Shown here: piece after piece, positions 23,915-32,332 of the stretch | Numbering within the stretch: the stretch's first letter is position 1 | How the letters are laid out: each line of letters begins with the position of its first letter | NCBI RefSeq assembly: GCF_002205895.1 | Contig: NZ_NJDE01000001.1 | Span: 186,001 to 250,000, forward strand | DNA: 64,000 bases | Direction: 5' to 3' | Source: Saccharibacillus sp. O23 | GTDB taxonomy: Bacteria; Bacillota; Bacilli; Paenibacillales; Paenibacillaceae | Translations under genes and position numbers: made by a program | The notes under the pieces: model-generated | Told to the model about the DNA's origin: nothing | The model's database searches: none | What the model saw: the letters and a program-made list of their open reading frames with translations, nothing else

Positions 23915-23931
23915 TTCCGTTGCCCCCTTCA

Positions 23932-23987
23932 AGATAACGCTTCCAGCCATTTAGATAAAAATAGCACAAATCGGCGAGGCGATACAA
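23932..23987 (-). promoter_or_regulatory. Promoter and cre-like site of the beta-mannosidase gene
   Basis: On the minus strand, TTGTAT (23982-23987), 18-nt spacer, TATTTT (23958-23963) with TGC before it. TGGAAGCGTTATCT at 23932-23945 matches 12 of 14 positions of the CcpA cre consensus and lies just after the predicted start, a classic position for roadblock repression by CcpA in glucose. Confidence 0.6.
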
Positions 23988-24026
23988 TTCGTAATCGCGC
24001 CTTCATCGGTATCGGCCGGGTATCCA

Positions 24027-24035
24027 TGCTATAAT
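24027..24035 (+). promoter_or_regulatory. Extended -10 promoter of the ROK kinase gene
   Basis: TGCTATAAT with no good -35; the transcript would start about 48 nt before the ATG at 24090. Confidence 0.6.
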
Positions 24036-24089
24036 CAGAGTCATGGCAAGCTGCAATCGAAACAACTCGACACGGAGAGGAGCAAGACT

Positions 24090-24965
24090 ATGATCATCGG
24101 AGCAATCGAAGCGGGCGGCACCAAATTCGTCTGCGGGATCGGCAACGAACGCGGGGAGATTCTGGACCGGATCAGTTTTCCGACCGAAGAACCGCAGCGG
24201 ACCACGCAGCGGGCCGCCGATTATTTCAAAGACAAAGGCATCGAAGCGCTCGGCGTCGGTTCGTTCGGCCCGCTGGATCTGGACACGAACAGCCCGACGT
24301 ACGGCCATGTGACCACGACGCCCAAACCGGGCTGGGCGAATTACGATCTGCTCGGTCATCTGCGCAGAGAACTGAACGTGCCGGCCGGCTTCGATACGGA
24401 CGTCAATGCGGCCGCTTTCGGCGAATCCAGATGGGGCGCGGCGCAGGGGCTGGACAGCTGCGTGTATTATACCGTCGGGACCGGAATCGGCGTCGGCGTC
24501 TATGCCGGCGGACAGCGCGTGCACGGACTGGTGCATCCCGAAGGCGGCCATGTGCCGGTTCGGCGTCATCCGGACGACGACTTCGCGGGGACTTGTCCGT
24601 ATCACGGAGACTGCTTGGAAGGCATGGCCGCGGGTCCCGCGCTCGGCAAACGCTGGGGACAAGGCGGCGACACGCTGCCGGAAGATCATCCGGCGTGGGA
24701 GATCGAAGCGCATTACTTGGCCGAAGCCGTGACCGGCGCGATCCTGCTGCTGTCGCCCAAGAAAGTCATTCTCGGCGGCGGCGTCATGCACCAGCGGCAG
24801 TTGTTCCCGCTGATCCGCGAGAAAGTATCGCGGAACCTGAACGGGTATGTCGCTTCGTCCGTACTGGACGATCTGGACACGTATATCGTGCCGCCGGGTC
24901 TCGGCGACAATGCCGGTCTGGCCGGATCGCTGGCGCTGGGAATCGAAGCGTTGAAGCAGGGATAA
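24090..24965 (+). CDS. ROK-family fructokinase/mannokinase (GmuE/ScrK-like)
   Basis: 291 aa. ATP-binding EAGGTKFVCG at 7-16, catalytic base D104 in FDTDVNAA, GTGIGVGVYAGG at 130-141, and the zinc-binding set H154...C169-x2-H172-x2-C175 in TCPYHGDCLEG, which marks the fructokinase/mannokinase branch of ROK kinases. It phosphorylates fructose or mannose at C6 in the cytoplasm. AGAGGAG 8 nt upstream supports the start. It is divergent from a beta-mannosidase, as GmuE sits with mannoside hydrolases in B. subtilis, so mannose is the likely substrate. A perfect terminator follows. Confidence 0.9.
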   Translation: MIIGAIEAGGTKFVCGIGNERGEILDRISFPTEEPQRTTQRAADYFKDKGIEALGVGSFGPLDLDTNSPTYGHVTTTPKPGWANYDLLGHLRRELNVPAGFDTDVNAAAFGESRWGAAQGLDSCVYYTVGTGIGVGVYAGGQRVHGLVHPEGGHVPVRRHPDDDFAGTCPYHGDCLEGMAAGPALGKRWGQGGDTLPEDHPAWEIEAHYLAEAVTGAILLLSPKKVILGGGVMHQRQLFPLIREKVSRNLNGYVASSVLDDLDTYIVPPGLGDNAGLAGSLALGIEALKQG

Positions 24966-24987
24966 GTCGTCCCGGCCGGTTATCGTT

Positions 24988-25030
24988 AAAAAGAAGCCCG
25001 ATTCTCCGTTTGGGAGAATCGGGCTTCTTT
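24988..25030. terminator. Bidirectional intrinsic terminator
   Basis: AAAGAAGCCCGATTCTCC and GGGAGAATCGGGCTTCTTT form an almost perfect long stem with A- and T-tracts; it ends the ROK gene and the convergent secreted-protein gene. Confidence 0.93.
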
Positions 25031-25085
25031 GCCGCCGTTAGCGAACGCTGGAGTTGCCGTTCGCGTTCGTTGCGTCGCTCAACCC

Positions 25086-25688
25086 TTACCGTTTCAAAGG
25101 CGTCAAGATCGTTTCGTCCGCTGTAATATCTTCTCTTCCGAATAATGTATACTCCGGCTGCCGAGAAGACGAGGCGGCGCCATCGACAGATCCTTGTTCG
25201 GGAACTTCGATATGGTAGAGGAACCAAGAGTTCGAAGGCGCGTTATAATGCTCGCCGGCTTCGTTCAAGAACCGGTCGATCTCTTTTTGCAGCTCCGCTT
25301 TCTCTGCCGGGTCGGTCAGTTCGGCCAAGTCCTGCCGTATACCCGTTCCGTAAGCGCTGTGCGCGGGATCCTGCGTCAGGATCATATCCGTATTGACGTC
25401 TACGTCGATTCCGACGACCTCGCCTTTGTCTTGTTCATTGTTGAATTCGACGGTAAAGTTTTCAAAATTATATTTCGGGCCGTACTCTTCTACGATACGG
25501 TTCTTCAAGTCGGCCGCGATTTGATCGGCTTCCGCATCGCTCAACAGATCCGTTTTGTTTCGAACATCCGGCGGTAGCTTGGGCTGCGAAGAAACCGAAG
25601 AAGCGTCCGGAGTCGGCGCGGCGACCAGCGAATACGACGGCGCGAACGCCAAAGCGCCGATGGCGAAAGCGAATAAGAGCTTGTTCAT
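25086..25688 (-). CDS. Secreted protein of unknown function, 200 aa
   Basis: Signal peptide MNKLLFAFAIGALAFAPSYSLVAA, with cleavage expected near residue 24. The mature part is acidic, with helices (DLLSDAEADQIAADLKNRIVEEYG; DPAEKAELQKEIDRFLNEAG) around a short beta region (VGIDVDVNTDMILTQDP), and a C-terminal tail ending ILTPLKR. No Cys and no catalytic motif is evident. I do not recognise the family. It is a single gene with AGGGAG upstream of the start and a long repeat-rich gap before it. Confidence 0.75.
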   Translation of the reverse strand: MNKLLFAFAIGALAFAPSYSLVAAPTPDASSVSSQPKLPPDVRNKTDLLSDAEADQIAADLKNRIVEEYGPKYNFENFTVEFNNEQDKGEVVGIDVDVNTDMILTQDPAHSAYGTGIRQDLAELTDPAEKAELQKEIDRFLNEAGEHYNAPSNSWFLYHIEVPEQGSVDGAASSSRQPEYTLFGREDITADETILTPLKR

Positions 25689-25803
25689 ATCAAATCTCCC
25701 TTTCTTGCTCTTTAATGAAAAATCACGATCCGAATGATTCGACGGTTCGTTTCGTTATCCATTAAACGTGCTTTTCCCAAGAAAAGTCATCTATTCAAAC
25801 CAA

Positions 25804-25832
25804 TAAAAAAGAACGGACAAAAAGTCCGTTCT
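25804..25832 (-). terminator. Intrinsic terminator (minus-strand reading)
   Basis: AGAACGGAC-loop-GTCCGTTCT followed on the minus strand by TTTTTT. It may end read-through from the M50/YkvA transcript before the next gene. Confidence 0.7.
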
Positions 25833-25841
25833 CGACAATCT

Positions 25842-26048
25842 GTGCCTTTCTCCGAAAGGCTTTAGTTTAGTACCCTTTCAACTCTTAATCACAGGTTTAC
25901 GATTTCCTGAAACGCACGCGCTTCTGGTGCGATTCAGGAGAGCGTATTCCTACCTTTAGTGTTGACAAGGTATTAGGCTTCCGAAGTGCCTTTCTCCGAA
26001 AGGCTTTAGCTTAGGCTTCCGAAGTGCCTTTCTCCGAAAGGCTTTAGC
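25842..26048 (+). repeat. Hairpin repeat, three copies, two of them tandem with a 38-bp period
   Basis: The 24-nt unit around GCCTTTCTCCGAAAGGC (7-bp stem, 3-nt loop, then TTTAG) occurs identically at 25842-25865, 25986-26009 and 26024-26047. The last two belong to a perfect 38-bp tandem duplication, 25973-26010 and 26011-26048. The first copy is split from the others by the dispersed inverted-repeat element. Confidence 0.85.
25871..25977 (+). repeat. Dispersed inverted-repeat element, copy 2 (long form)
   Basis: The arms TACCCTTTCAACTCTTAAT and TTAGTGTTGACAAGGTATTAGG match those at 13238-13283. The interior is longer (about 60 nt) and has its own hairpin: CCTGAA, CGCAC, loop, GTGCG, TTCAGG. 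It looks inserted between copies of the hairpin repeat. Confidence 0.7.
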
Positions 26049-26055
26049 ATTTGAT

Positions 26056-26251
26056 TTCTAACGGATCGAGGCGACGCTTAGCGGGCATTTCGAACGGTTT
26101 TAAAATTCTAACGGAACCAGGTGACGCTTAGAGTGAAAAAACGCCCGTTTTCCGCTTAAAAAGAGGCCCACAGCGCCGCTAAGGAATCTACGATCCGTTA
26201 GAATCTCGAAACGGGTTATTTTACGCGTCTAAGGAATCTACGATCCGTTAG
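26056..26251. repeat. Four-armed repeat cluster (two direct, two inverted units)
   Basis: Units starting TTCTAACGGA and ending GCTTAG lie at 26056-26081 and 26106-26131. Inverted units CTAAGGAATCTACGATCCGTTAG lie at 26179-26201 and 26229-26251. The arms can pair across about 195 bp into a large cruciform or stem. No open frame with a ribosome site is present in 25689-26341. Confidence 0.75.
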
Positions 26252-26341
26252 CGCGGCAGCTTCATTTTCATAAGCCCACGCGAACGAGTTCTTCTCGAAG
26301 TCGGCTTGCTTCCTCCGGCTGCGTTGACTCCCCGGCATGCC

Positions 26342-26893
26342 TTAATCGATTTTCTTCTTCGGATCTTCTTCGACCAATTTCGCTTCCACTTCGCCCAGAT
26401 CGAGCGTCGCGCTCTCGCCGAACCAAGCGACCAGTTTCGCGCGCGCTTTGCCGCGCGACGCGTCGTCGATATGCTTGGCGACCACGGCGACCGCCGCGAT
26501 CAACGTGCCGAAATCGTCGGTATATCCGGCGACCGGAATGAAATCCGGGATCAAGTCGATCGGCGCGATAAAGTACGCCAGCGCGCCGATGATGACCGAT
26601 TTCGCCCAAGGCGGCACGTCCGCGTCTTTGAGCGTGTAGAACAGCAGCAACGCCGCATAGACCACTTTGACCCCGGCATTTTTGCCGAACTTCTTGATCT
26701 TCGCCCAGAACGATTCTTCCGAATATTCTTTGCCGTAGCCTTTGATGCGGGCGTTCAGCTCTTTCTCGTCTAACGGTTCGCCTGCGGCGGATGCGTCGAA
26801 CGTCTCCTCGGGCGTTTTGTTGTTCACGCCGATTCCGAGTTTGCTGCGTCCGTAATCCGCTACGCGGTCCCGCCAATTTTTCGAATTCGTCAT
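26342..26893 (-). CDS. YkvA family protein (DUF1232)
   Basis: 183 aa. The DUF1232 core is in the second half: AKSVIIGALAYFIAPIDLIPDF followed by IPVAGYTDDFGTLIAAVAVVAKHI, a hydrophobic hairpin with the conserved PxDLIPD loop. The N-terminal part is hydrophilic and longer than in the minimal family. It is probably a small membrane-associated protein; no biochemical role is established. The start ATG (26893) has GGGAGG 7 nt upstream. It lies 52 nt after the M50-like protease gene on the same strand and may share its transcript. Confidence 0.85.
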   Translation of the reverse strand: MTNSKNWRDRVADYGRSKLGIGVNNKTPEETFDASAAGEPLDEKELNARIKGYGKEYSEESFWAKIKKFGKNAGVKVVYAALLLFYTLKDADVPPWAKSVIIGALAYFIAPIDLIPDFIPVAGYTDDFGTLIAAVAVVAKHIDDASRGKARAKLVAWFGESATLDLGEVEAKLVEEDPKKKID

Positions 26894-26945
26894 TTTTTCC
26901 GACCTCCCTTAATTGAATGCATCATGCTGTGATATTTCGGCTGCG

Positions 26946-27668
26946 TCAAGCGCGCATCTTGGACCGCCGCGATCCGCTGCCCGAATTGCTGCGGCCCGCC
27001 GAACGGTTTTCGTTGGCTTTGACGAACAGCCGGATCGACCAGTTCGCGCACAACAGAGCAAAAGCAACGAACAGAATGGACCAGCCGATCGCCGGAACGT
27101 ACGTCTCGCGCGCGAGATTCGTCGCGTCTCCCGCGAATCTCGGAGACGTGATCGACGCCCAAGCCAGATACAGCGGGCTGATCACCGATTCTTCGAGCGT
27201 CAGGAAGCAGAGCAGCAGATAATAGAAATTGCGCGCCGGCTCCCAGACGAAATACATCAGCGCGTTCACCGCGATAAATCCGATCAGCCAGACGACGCCG
27301 TACCCTTGATGCACGTACAGGATCAGCATGATCAGCGCCACGGCCGTCATCAGGATCAAGCCCTGCTTCTGCTGCTTTTTGTAATAGCCGTAGAACATCA
27401 ATACCGCGAACAGCGAAGCGGACAGATAGCCGGCCAGCGAGACGAGAACGGCGCTCCACGTCGAGTTGGTCATCGTGTAGGTGACGCCGCTGTGGTCCGC
27501 GTTCAGATCGATCTGCAGGACCCGGCCCGACGTCGCGAGCGCCACGACGGCATGGCCGAACTCGTGGATCATCGTGTCGAGATTGCGGAACAGCGAGGAA
27601 AAAGGAATCAGTCGGGTCAGTACCGCCGCCACCAGCAGGTACAGCACCGTTTTTGCCCATTTTGGCAT
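26946..27668 (-). CDS. M50-like membrane zinc metalloprotease
   Basis: 240 aa, with about six membrane helices. The zinc motif HEFGH is at 35-39 in the first part (MIHEFGHAVVALATSGRVL), as in the M50B-like/site-2-protease-related family, where cleavage occurs within the membrane. A long basic tail (SRRSKMRA) ends the protein. The second M50 motif (N/LDG) is not obvious, so activity should be treated as likely, not certain. AGGAGG lies 5-7 nt before the start. The downstream YkvA gene is probably in the same transcript. Confidence 0.83.
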   Translation of the reverse strand: MPKWAKTVLYLLVAAVLTRLIPFSSLFRNLDTMIHEFGHAVVALATSGRVLQIDLNADHSGVTYTMTNSTWSAVLVSLAGYLSASLFAVLMFYGYYKKQQKQGLILMTAVALIMLILYVHQGYGVVWLIGFIAVNALMYFVWEPARNFYYLLLCFLTLEESVISPLYLAWASITSPRFAGDATNLARETYVPAIGWSILFVAFALLCANWSIRLFVKANENRSAGRSNSGSGSRRSKMRA

Positions 27669-27840
27669 CGAAGAACCTCCTTGAACGAATCGTCGGCCCT
27701 GCTTTGCTTAACCGGAGCCGACGCTAACACTAACACTTTCGGTCTGCTTCATGCGTTACGTACGCCGCGGGAGCGATAAGGTTCCGCCGGCAAGCTTTTG
27801 CGCTCCGAAAAAACGCGGCGGCGGAACACTCCAACTCCGA

Positions 27841-29952
27841 TCACGACTCGCGCGTTTTCTCGATGACGATCACGCAGGTGCTGTCCGGAAGCGGCACTTC
27901 GTTCCCGGCCTGATCGCCGACCCGCACCTTGTCCCGCAGCGCCAGCGTATACCCTTCCTGCAAAAAGGATCGGCGCAGCAGAATCGTCGCCCGGTCGCCG
28001 AACAGCTCGCCGATGCACGCTTCGTATTCCGAAGGCGTCATGTATCCGAACTGCTCCTGCACCTCGTGCACGTACGCTTCCTCGCCCCATGTATAGGTAT
28101 AGAGGAACTCCATCGCGTCGTTGACCGGCATCTCGACTTCGCTCGGCCCGGTCTGCGCGTAAGCGATCTGCCGTCCTTCGAAGTCTGCCGCGTACTGCTC
28201 CAACCGCCGAAGCGCATCCGGGTCCGCGAACGTCAGACGGCGCAGCTGCTCTTTCGGCTCCGTCATGATGCCGTCCCGGATCAGGATGCGGCCGCCGACG
28301 GGGATCAGTTCGAACGCGCTTCGCAGCGCCGCCCGCACCGTATCGAGATTGAATTTGCGGCCGTCGAACGGAATATACGAATACAGCTCGTGTAAAATAG
28401 AAGAAAAGACGACCGTATCGATGCTGCCCGGCGCGATCGTTTCGGTCAAATTCAACGCGTCGCCTTTGCGAACCTGCCAGCTCCGGCCTTCCAGCCGTCT
28501 GCGGCGTTCCAGCGCTTCGACGACGTTCTCGCTGATGTCCACGCCGATCGCCTGTTTGTCCGGCAGCTCCTGCTCGATCAGATCCAGCAGCACGCCTCCG
28601 CCCGGCCCGATATCCAGCACGCGCGAACCGGCGATGTAGTCCAGCAGAATCTTTTTGTCGTCGGCGGAACTGTTCATCGTCTCCAGATATTCGTCTTCGT
28701 TATGGAAACGGTCGTAAGCGTCGCGCCGCAGTCCGAACAGGTCCATCAGCATGAGCACGGCCCGTTCGTAGAGCGGCGACTTTTCGGCTTCCACGCAGAA
28801 CTCGATCAGCTTCTCCGCCGCCGGGGAAAAAGCGAAGCCGAAGAAACACGTATCGCCGCCGCTTTTCTCCCGCGCGATGCGATGATGCAGATGCGGGCTG
28901 TCCGCGTGCTGTCCTCCGCCGAGGATCGCCGCCCAGTCCAGCTCGCGCAAATATTTTTCGACGATGCGCTTTTTGTACAGATTGATTTTCTTGACGCCTT
29001 TGTAATCGTAATACAGGCCGTGCATCAGACGTTCGAAGCTGATATGCCGCGCTCTCGGCGCTTCTTCCGCTCCGAGCAGCGCCAGCATCATCATCTTGAC
29101 GAACTCTTCCAGCGAAAAATCGCCGAGCGCCGCTTCCACGTACCACAGCGTCTTGTCGTCCAACCTAGCGAACGCTTCTTGCAGGCCGCCTTCGACGCCC
29201 GCTGCTCGAAGTTCGCCGTCGATCCGCGCGAGCTCGCCTTCGAAATCTTCGCCGCGAGTCCTTGCGCCTGTCCGCAGCCGTCTCAGCCGCCGCTCCAGCC
29301 CGTCGTCTTCCGGCGTCGTGCCGAGCGAGACGTGCAGCACGCATGTCTCCAGTTCGGCTTCGACCGACTGCCACAACTCTTCCGACACCGCTCCGATCAC
29401 GCATCGGTTCAATGCCATCAGCAGCCGCGCCAACTCCGTCTCGGTCAGCAGGCCTTGTTCGACCGGGCCGTGCAGCGGCAGATTCGCCGCGAACGGCACC
29501 TCGCCGCGCAGATATTGGCCGAGCAGCCCGTGCGTGCGGATCAGCAGCGCGGTCAGACGTTCGCGATCGCCGATGGCAACCTGCGCGCGGGCCAGATACA
29601 GATCCGCCGAACCTTCGTTATGTACGAATACGTTGATGCCCTGCCGCTGCCAGCCGATCCGGTCGAGCCGCGTGCCGCCTTTGGCCGTTTCGCTCCAAGC
29701 CAGCACGTCTTCGAGCAGCTCGCGCATCCAGAACGACAGCGGCAGCGTACTCAGAATGTCCAAGCTGCGCTCGACGTAAGCCAGAACCGGATTCAGACGT
29801 TCCAATTCGCCGATCGAACCGATCCGCTCGTAGTTGACGATATATTCTTCCGCCGACGCGAGAATATGCAGCCAAGCCGGAAGCCCGGCGCTGCCGATCT
29901 CTTCGTTCTCCCCCGCCATGTAGGCGCGGATTTCTTCCAAGGCGCTTCCCAT
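27841..29952 (-). CDS. Large SAM-dependent methyltransferase with uncharacterised N-terminal domain
   Basis: 703 aa from ATG 29952, chosen for GAGAGGAG 7 nt upstream. The C-terminal 250 residues form a class I methyltransferase: motif I VLDIGPGGGVLLDL (nt about 28.6 kb), then IGVDIS, KGDALNL, VVFSSILHELYSY and GGRILIRDGI. The first 440 residues are helical with no recognised domain; they contain a patch YDYKGVKKINLYKKR and an HHRIAREKSGG stretch. The motif order suggests small-molecule or lipid methylation, but the substrate is unknown. It is divergent from the ECF sigma factor gene, with repeated TTCGTSCGC sequences between. Confidence 0.8.
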   Translation of the reverse strand: MGSALEEIRAYMAGENEEIGSAGLPAWLHILASAEEYIVNYERIGSIGELERLNPVLAYVERSLDILSTLPLSFWMRELLEDVLAWSETAKGGTRLDRIGWQRQGINVFVHNEGSADLYLARAQVAIGDRERLTALLIRTHGLLGQYLRGEVPFAANLPLHGPVEQGLLTETELARLLMALNRCVIGAVSEELWQSVEAELETCVLHVSLGTTPEDDGLERRLRRLRTGARTRGEDFEGELARIDGELRAAGVEGGLQEAFARLDDKTLWYVEAALGDFSLEEFVKMMMLALLGAEEAPRARHISFERLMHGLYYDYKGVKKINLYKKRIVEKYLRELDWAAILGGGQHADSPHLHHRIAREKSGGDTCFFGFAFSPAAEKLIEFCVEAEKSPLYERAVLMLMDLFGLRRDAYDRFHNEDEYLETMNSSADDKKILLDYIAGSRVLDIGPGGGVLLDLIEQELPDKQAIGVDISENVVEALERRRRLEGRSWQVRKGDALNLTETIAPGSIDTVVFSSILHELYSYIPFDGRKFNLDTVRAALRSAFELIPVGGRILIRDGIMTEPKEQLRRLTFADPDALRRLEQYAADFEGRQIAYAQTGPSEVEMPVNDAMEFLYTYTWGEEAYVHEVQEQFGYMTPSEYEACIGELFGDRATILLRRSFLQEGYTLALRDKVRVGDQAGNEVPLPDSTCVIVIEKTRES

Positions 29953-30031
29953 ACGTTTGCTCCTCTCCGGCTCTCGCTTCTTTGACTCGGGTTCGATGCA
30001 GCCGGTAAATTGTCCTCTATATGATAACCCA

Positions 30032-30081
30032 AATTCGTCCGCAAAAAAATTCGTGCGCAAAGCGAGAAGTTTTCGTCCGCG
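30032..30081. repeat. Short direct repeats in a divergent promoter region
   Basis: AATTCGTCCGCAAA at 30032-30045 and AATTCGTGCGCAAA at 30048-30061 differ by one base; a third TTCGTCCGC follows at 30072-30080. They lie between the methyltransferase and sigma-factor starts and could be operator sites. Confidence 0.45.
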
Positions 30082-30122
30082 TATGCGTCTTGGAAGCGAA
30101 AAAGAAAAGAGGTGAACCGTCG

Positions 30123-30713
30123 GTGGAAATACCGGAAGACCGGATCTTGATCGAAGCGGTACTGGGCGGCGACAAACAAGCCTATGCCGGCATCGTCGAT
30201 CGTTACAAAAACAAACTGTACGGCTTGTTCCGCAAAATGGGGCTGCCGGAAGCGGACGCGCAGGATCTGACGCAGGAAACGCTGATCCGCGCTTACCGCA
30301 AACTGGCTTCGCAGAATCCTCGGCAAAGCTTCTCCGGCTGGCTGCATACGATCGCGGTCAATCTGTATCGGGATCGCGGACGGAAGAAAATCCCGATTCC
30401 GCAGGAAGACGCGCCGGACAGGCCCGCGCCCGACGCCGAGACGCCGGAAAACAGCCTGCTGCGGCGCGAGCTGCGCGGCGAGCTGGACCGTCTGCTGGAC
30501 ACGCTGCCGGAACATTACCGGCTGACGATGGCGCTGCGCTACGTCGGTCAGCTCAGCTACGAAGAGATCGCGGAGATGACCGAAACGACGCCGCAGCAGG
30601 TGAGCAATATCCTGCACCGGGCCAAACAAAGCCTGCGCAAAAAGATCGAAGCAAAGGGGGAAACGTCTCATGAATGGATACTCGGCTATCGGAGCGGGAA
30701 GAACCGCGTATAG
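30123..30713 (+). CDS. ECF-type RNA polymerase sigma factor
   Basis: 196 aa from GTG 30123, which has AGAGGTG 8 nt upstream; a longer upstream frame lacks a ribosome site. Region 2 is seen in YAGIVDRYKNKLYGLFRKMG, DAQDLTQETLIRAYRKL and SFSGWLHTIAVNLYRD; region 4 is TLPEHYRLTMALRYVGQLSYEEIAEM and TPQQVSNILHRAKQSLRKKI. It directs polymerase to a small envelope-stress-type regulon. Its 3' end overlaps the anti-sigma gene by 44 nt, a typical sigma/anti-sigma arrangement ensuring balanced synthesis. Confidence 0.92.
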   Translation: MEIPEDRILIEAVLGGDKQAYAGIVDRYKNKLYGLFRKMGLPEADAQDLTQETLIRAYRKLASQNPRQSFSGWLHTIAVNLYRDRGRKKIPIPQEDAPDRPAPDAETPENSLLRRELRGELDRLLDTLPEHYRLTMALRYVGQLSYEEIAEMTETTPQQVSNILHRAKQSLRKKIEAKGETSHEWILGYRSGKNRV

Positions 30714-32319
30714 CCCGCGGGATGCGGGCGGCGGAGACGGCAGAAAACCGGAACGTAACGGATCTCGGAACGCCGCCGAAGAAGCCCGTTGGACGGAGTT
30801 GATGTCGGGCGAGACGCTGCCGGACGATTTTACGGCTCGGCTGATGGCGGAATTGGAAGGCGTGGAGATCGAAGCGGCGGAAGCGACAGAATCCGAAGCA
30901 AAATCAAACAAGCCGGAAACGGCAGAGACTCAAAGGGGAGCGCAGAGCCATCGTCGGCGAGCCCGACGAAAACATCTTCGCCGCAAACGCGCGAAAATCT
31001 GGACCGCAACCGCTCTGGCACTTCTGCTGGCCGGCGGAGCGCTTCTCTATACGCAGCCTTCGATCGCGGAACGAGTGATGTCGCTGTTCGCGCCGGAACT
31101 TATGCTATATCCCGACAAAGGCATGAAGGACGCCAGAGACGCAGGCCTGCTTGAACATCCTGAAGTCGGCGCCGAAATGCAAGGGTACAAAGTTTCGGCG
31201 GAAGAAGTAATCGCGGATTCCAACCGGATCGTCATCGGAATTTCCGCGATTAATCCAGACGGCAGTCCTTACCTAGGCGAACTTCATCCCGAATTCCGGA
31301 TCTCCGACGGCAACTATAACTTAGTCCCGACTTCGGGAGGCGAGTATATTCCCGGCAGCATGGGCAAATACAATATATACTTCGCTCGCCCCGTGCTGAC
31401 CGACACTTTGATTATTGAAGTGAAGATCGATCGCTTGGAGACGACTGACGCCTCCGGAAAAACTACAGGTACTATATATGGAAGCTGGGGCTTCTCCTTA
31501 AACGCAGATCTGAGCAAGGCTGCGACCTTGACCATCCAGACACCGATCAAGGAAACCTATACGACGCCTCAAGGCTTAACCATCGATATGCTCGGAGCTA
31601 CGCGTACGCCTAGCGGGGGTTCCTTGGAATACGAAACTTCGTTGACTCCGGAAAAAGTCGCTACGACCGCCGGCGGAGCAGGTGCCTATCATAGGATCGA
31701 TTATCACTTGGAAGACGCGAAAGGCAACATGATTGCGAACAGTTCGACTACAGACAAGGGGAACCTCGTTTTCGATCTGGACCGTTGGTCCCGACGCGCG
31801 CACTGGTACGACGTACTGGAAGTCTTCCCTTATAATAAACAGCCGCTCCGTTTCGTATTGGACAGCTATACGATCCGGGAGAAGAGCGACGCTTCCGTTT
31901 CCTTCGATCCGTCGAGCCTGTCGGACGAGCGGCCGGCGACTTTTAAAGATTCGGGCGACGATCTGAAATTTACGCAGTTCCGGATCGATAAAGACCGCAG
32001 CGTACCGAAAGCGGAGGCGGAAAAAGCTCCTTATCCCAAAGAAGGCGTCATTAAAGTGAGCGGAGTAAACAACGGCATTTACCTTTTCGACAAATGGATC
32101 GCACTCGACGACAAAGGAAAAAGCTACGAAGTTTACTTCAACGGCGGTTTAGGGACCTACCCGGACGCGCAGATCGACGGCGAATTCGTAGTGAAAGGAC
32201 TAAGCGAAACTCCCGCGAAATTAACGCTCAAACGAATCATCGTCGACCATACGTACCGCGACGGGAATTGGTCGTTCGAGATTCCGCAGACCGGAACGCC
32301 GGGACTCGTGACCGAATAA
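30670..32319 (+). CDS. Membrane anti-sigma factor with DUF4179-like extracytoplasmic domain
   Basis: 549 aa. The N-terminal cytoplasmic part (1-110) should bind the sigma factor; a very basic stretch (RRRARRKHLRRKRAK) precedes one membrane helix at about 112-128. The extracytoplasmic part of about 420 residues is beta-rich, starting with the SLFAPELMLYPDKGMKDARDAG region that recalls DUF4179 anti-sigma proteins of Bacillales. AAGGGGG lies 8 nt upstream of the ATG. The large outer domain is presumably the stress sensor; the signal is unknown. It ends at a strong terminator. Confidence 0.82.
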   Translation: MNGYSAIGAGRTAYSPRDAGGGDGRKPERNGSRNAAEEARWTELMSGETLPDDFTARLMAELEGVEIEAAEATESEAKSNKPETAETQRGAQSHRRRARRKHLRRKRAKIWTATALALLLAGGALLYTQPSIAERVMSLFAPELMLYPDKGMKDARDAGLLEHPEVGAEMQGYKVSAEEVIADSNRIVIGISAINPDGSPYLGELHPEFRISDGNYNLVPTSGGEYIPGSMGKYNIYFARPVLTDTLIIEVKIDRLETTDASGKTTGTIYGSWGFSLNADLSKAATLTIQTPIKETYTTPQGLTIDMLGATRTPSGGSLEYETSLTPEKVATTAGGAGAYHRIDYHLEDAKGNMIANSSTTDKGNLVFDLDRWSRRAHWYDVLEVFPYNKQPLRFVLDSYTIREKSDASVSFDPSSLSDERPATFKDSGDDLKFTQFRIDKDRSVPKAEAEKAPYPKEGVIKVSGVNNGIYLFDKWIALDDKGKSYEVYFNGGLGTYPDAQIDGEFVVKGLSETPAKLTLKRIIVDHTYRDGNWSFEIPQTGTPGLVTE

Positions 32320-32332
32320 TTTCCGCAAAACG

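Noticed and set aside
23915-23950. Upstream ATG of the beta-mannosidase at 23950
   Set aside because: It lies at the predicted transcription start and lacks a ribosome site, whereas 23914 has AAGGGGG.
25973-26048. CRISPR-like array
   Set aside because: The 38-bp units are directly adjacent with no spacers and only two full copies; they are hairpin repeats.
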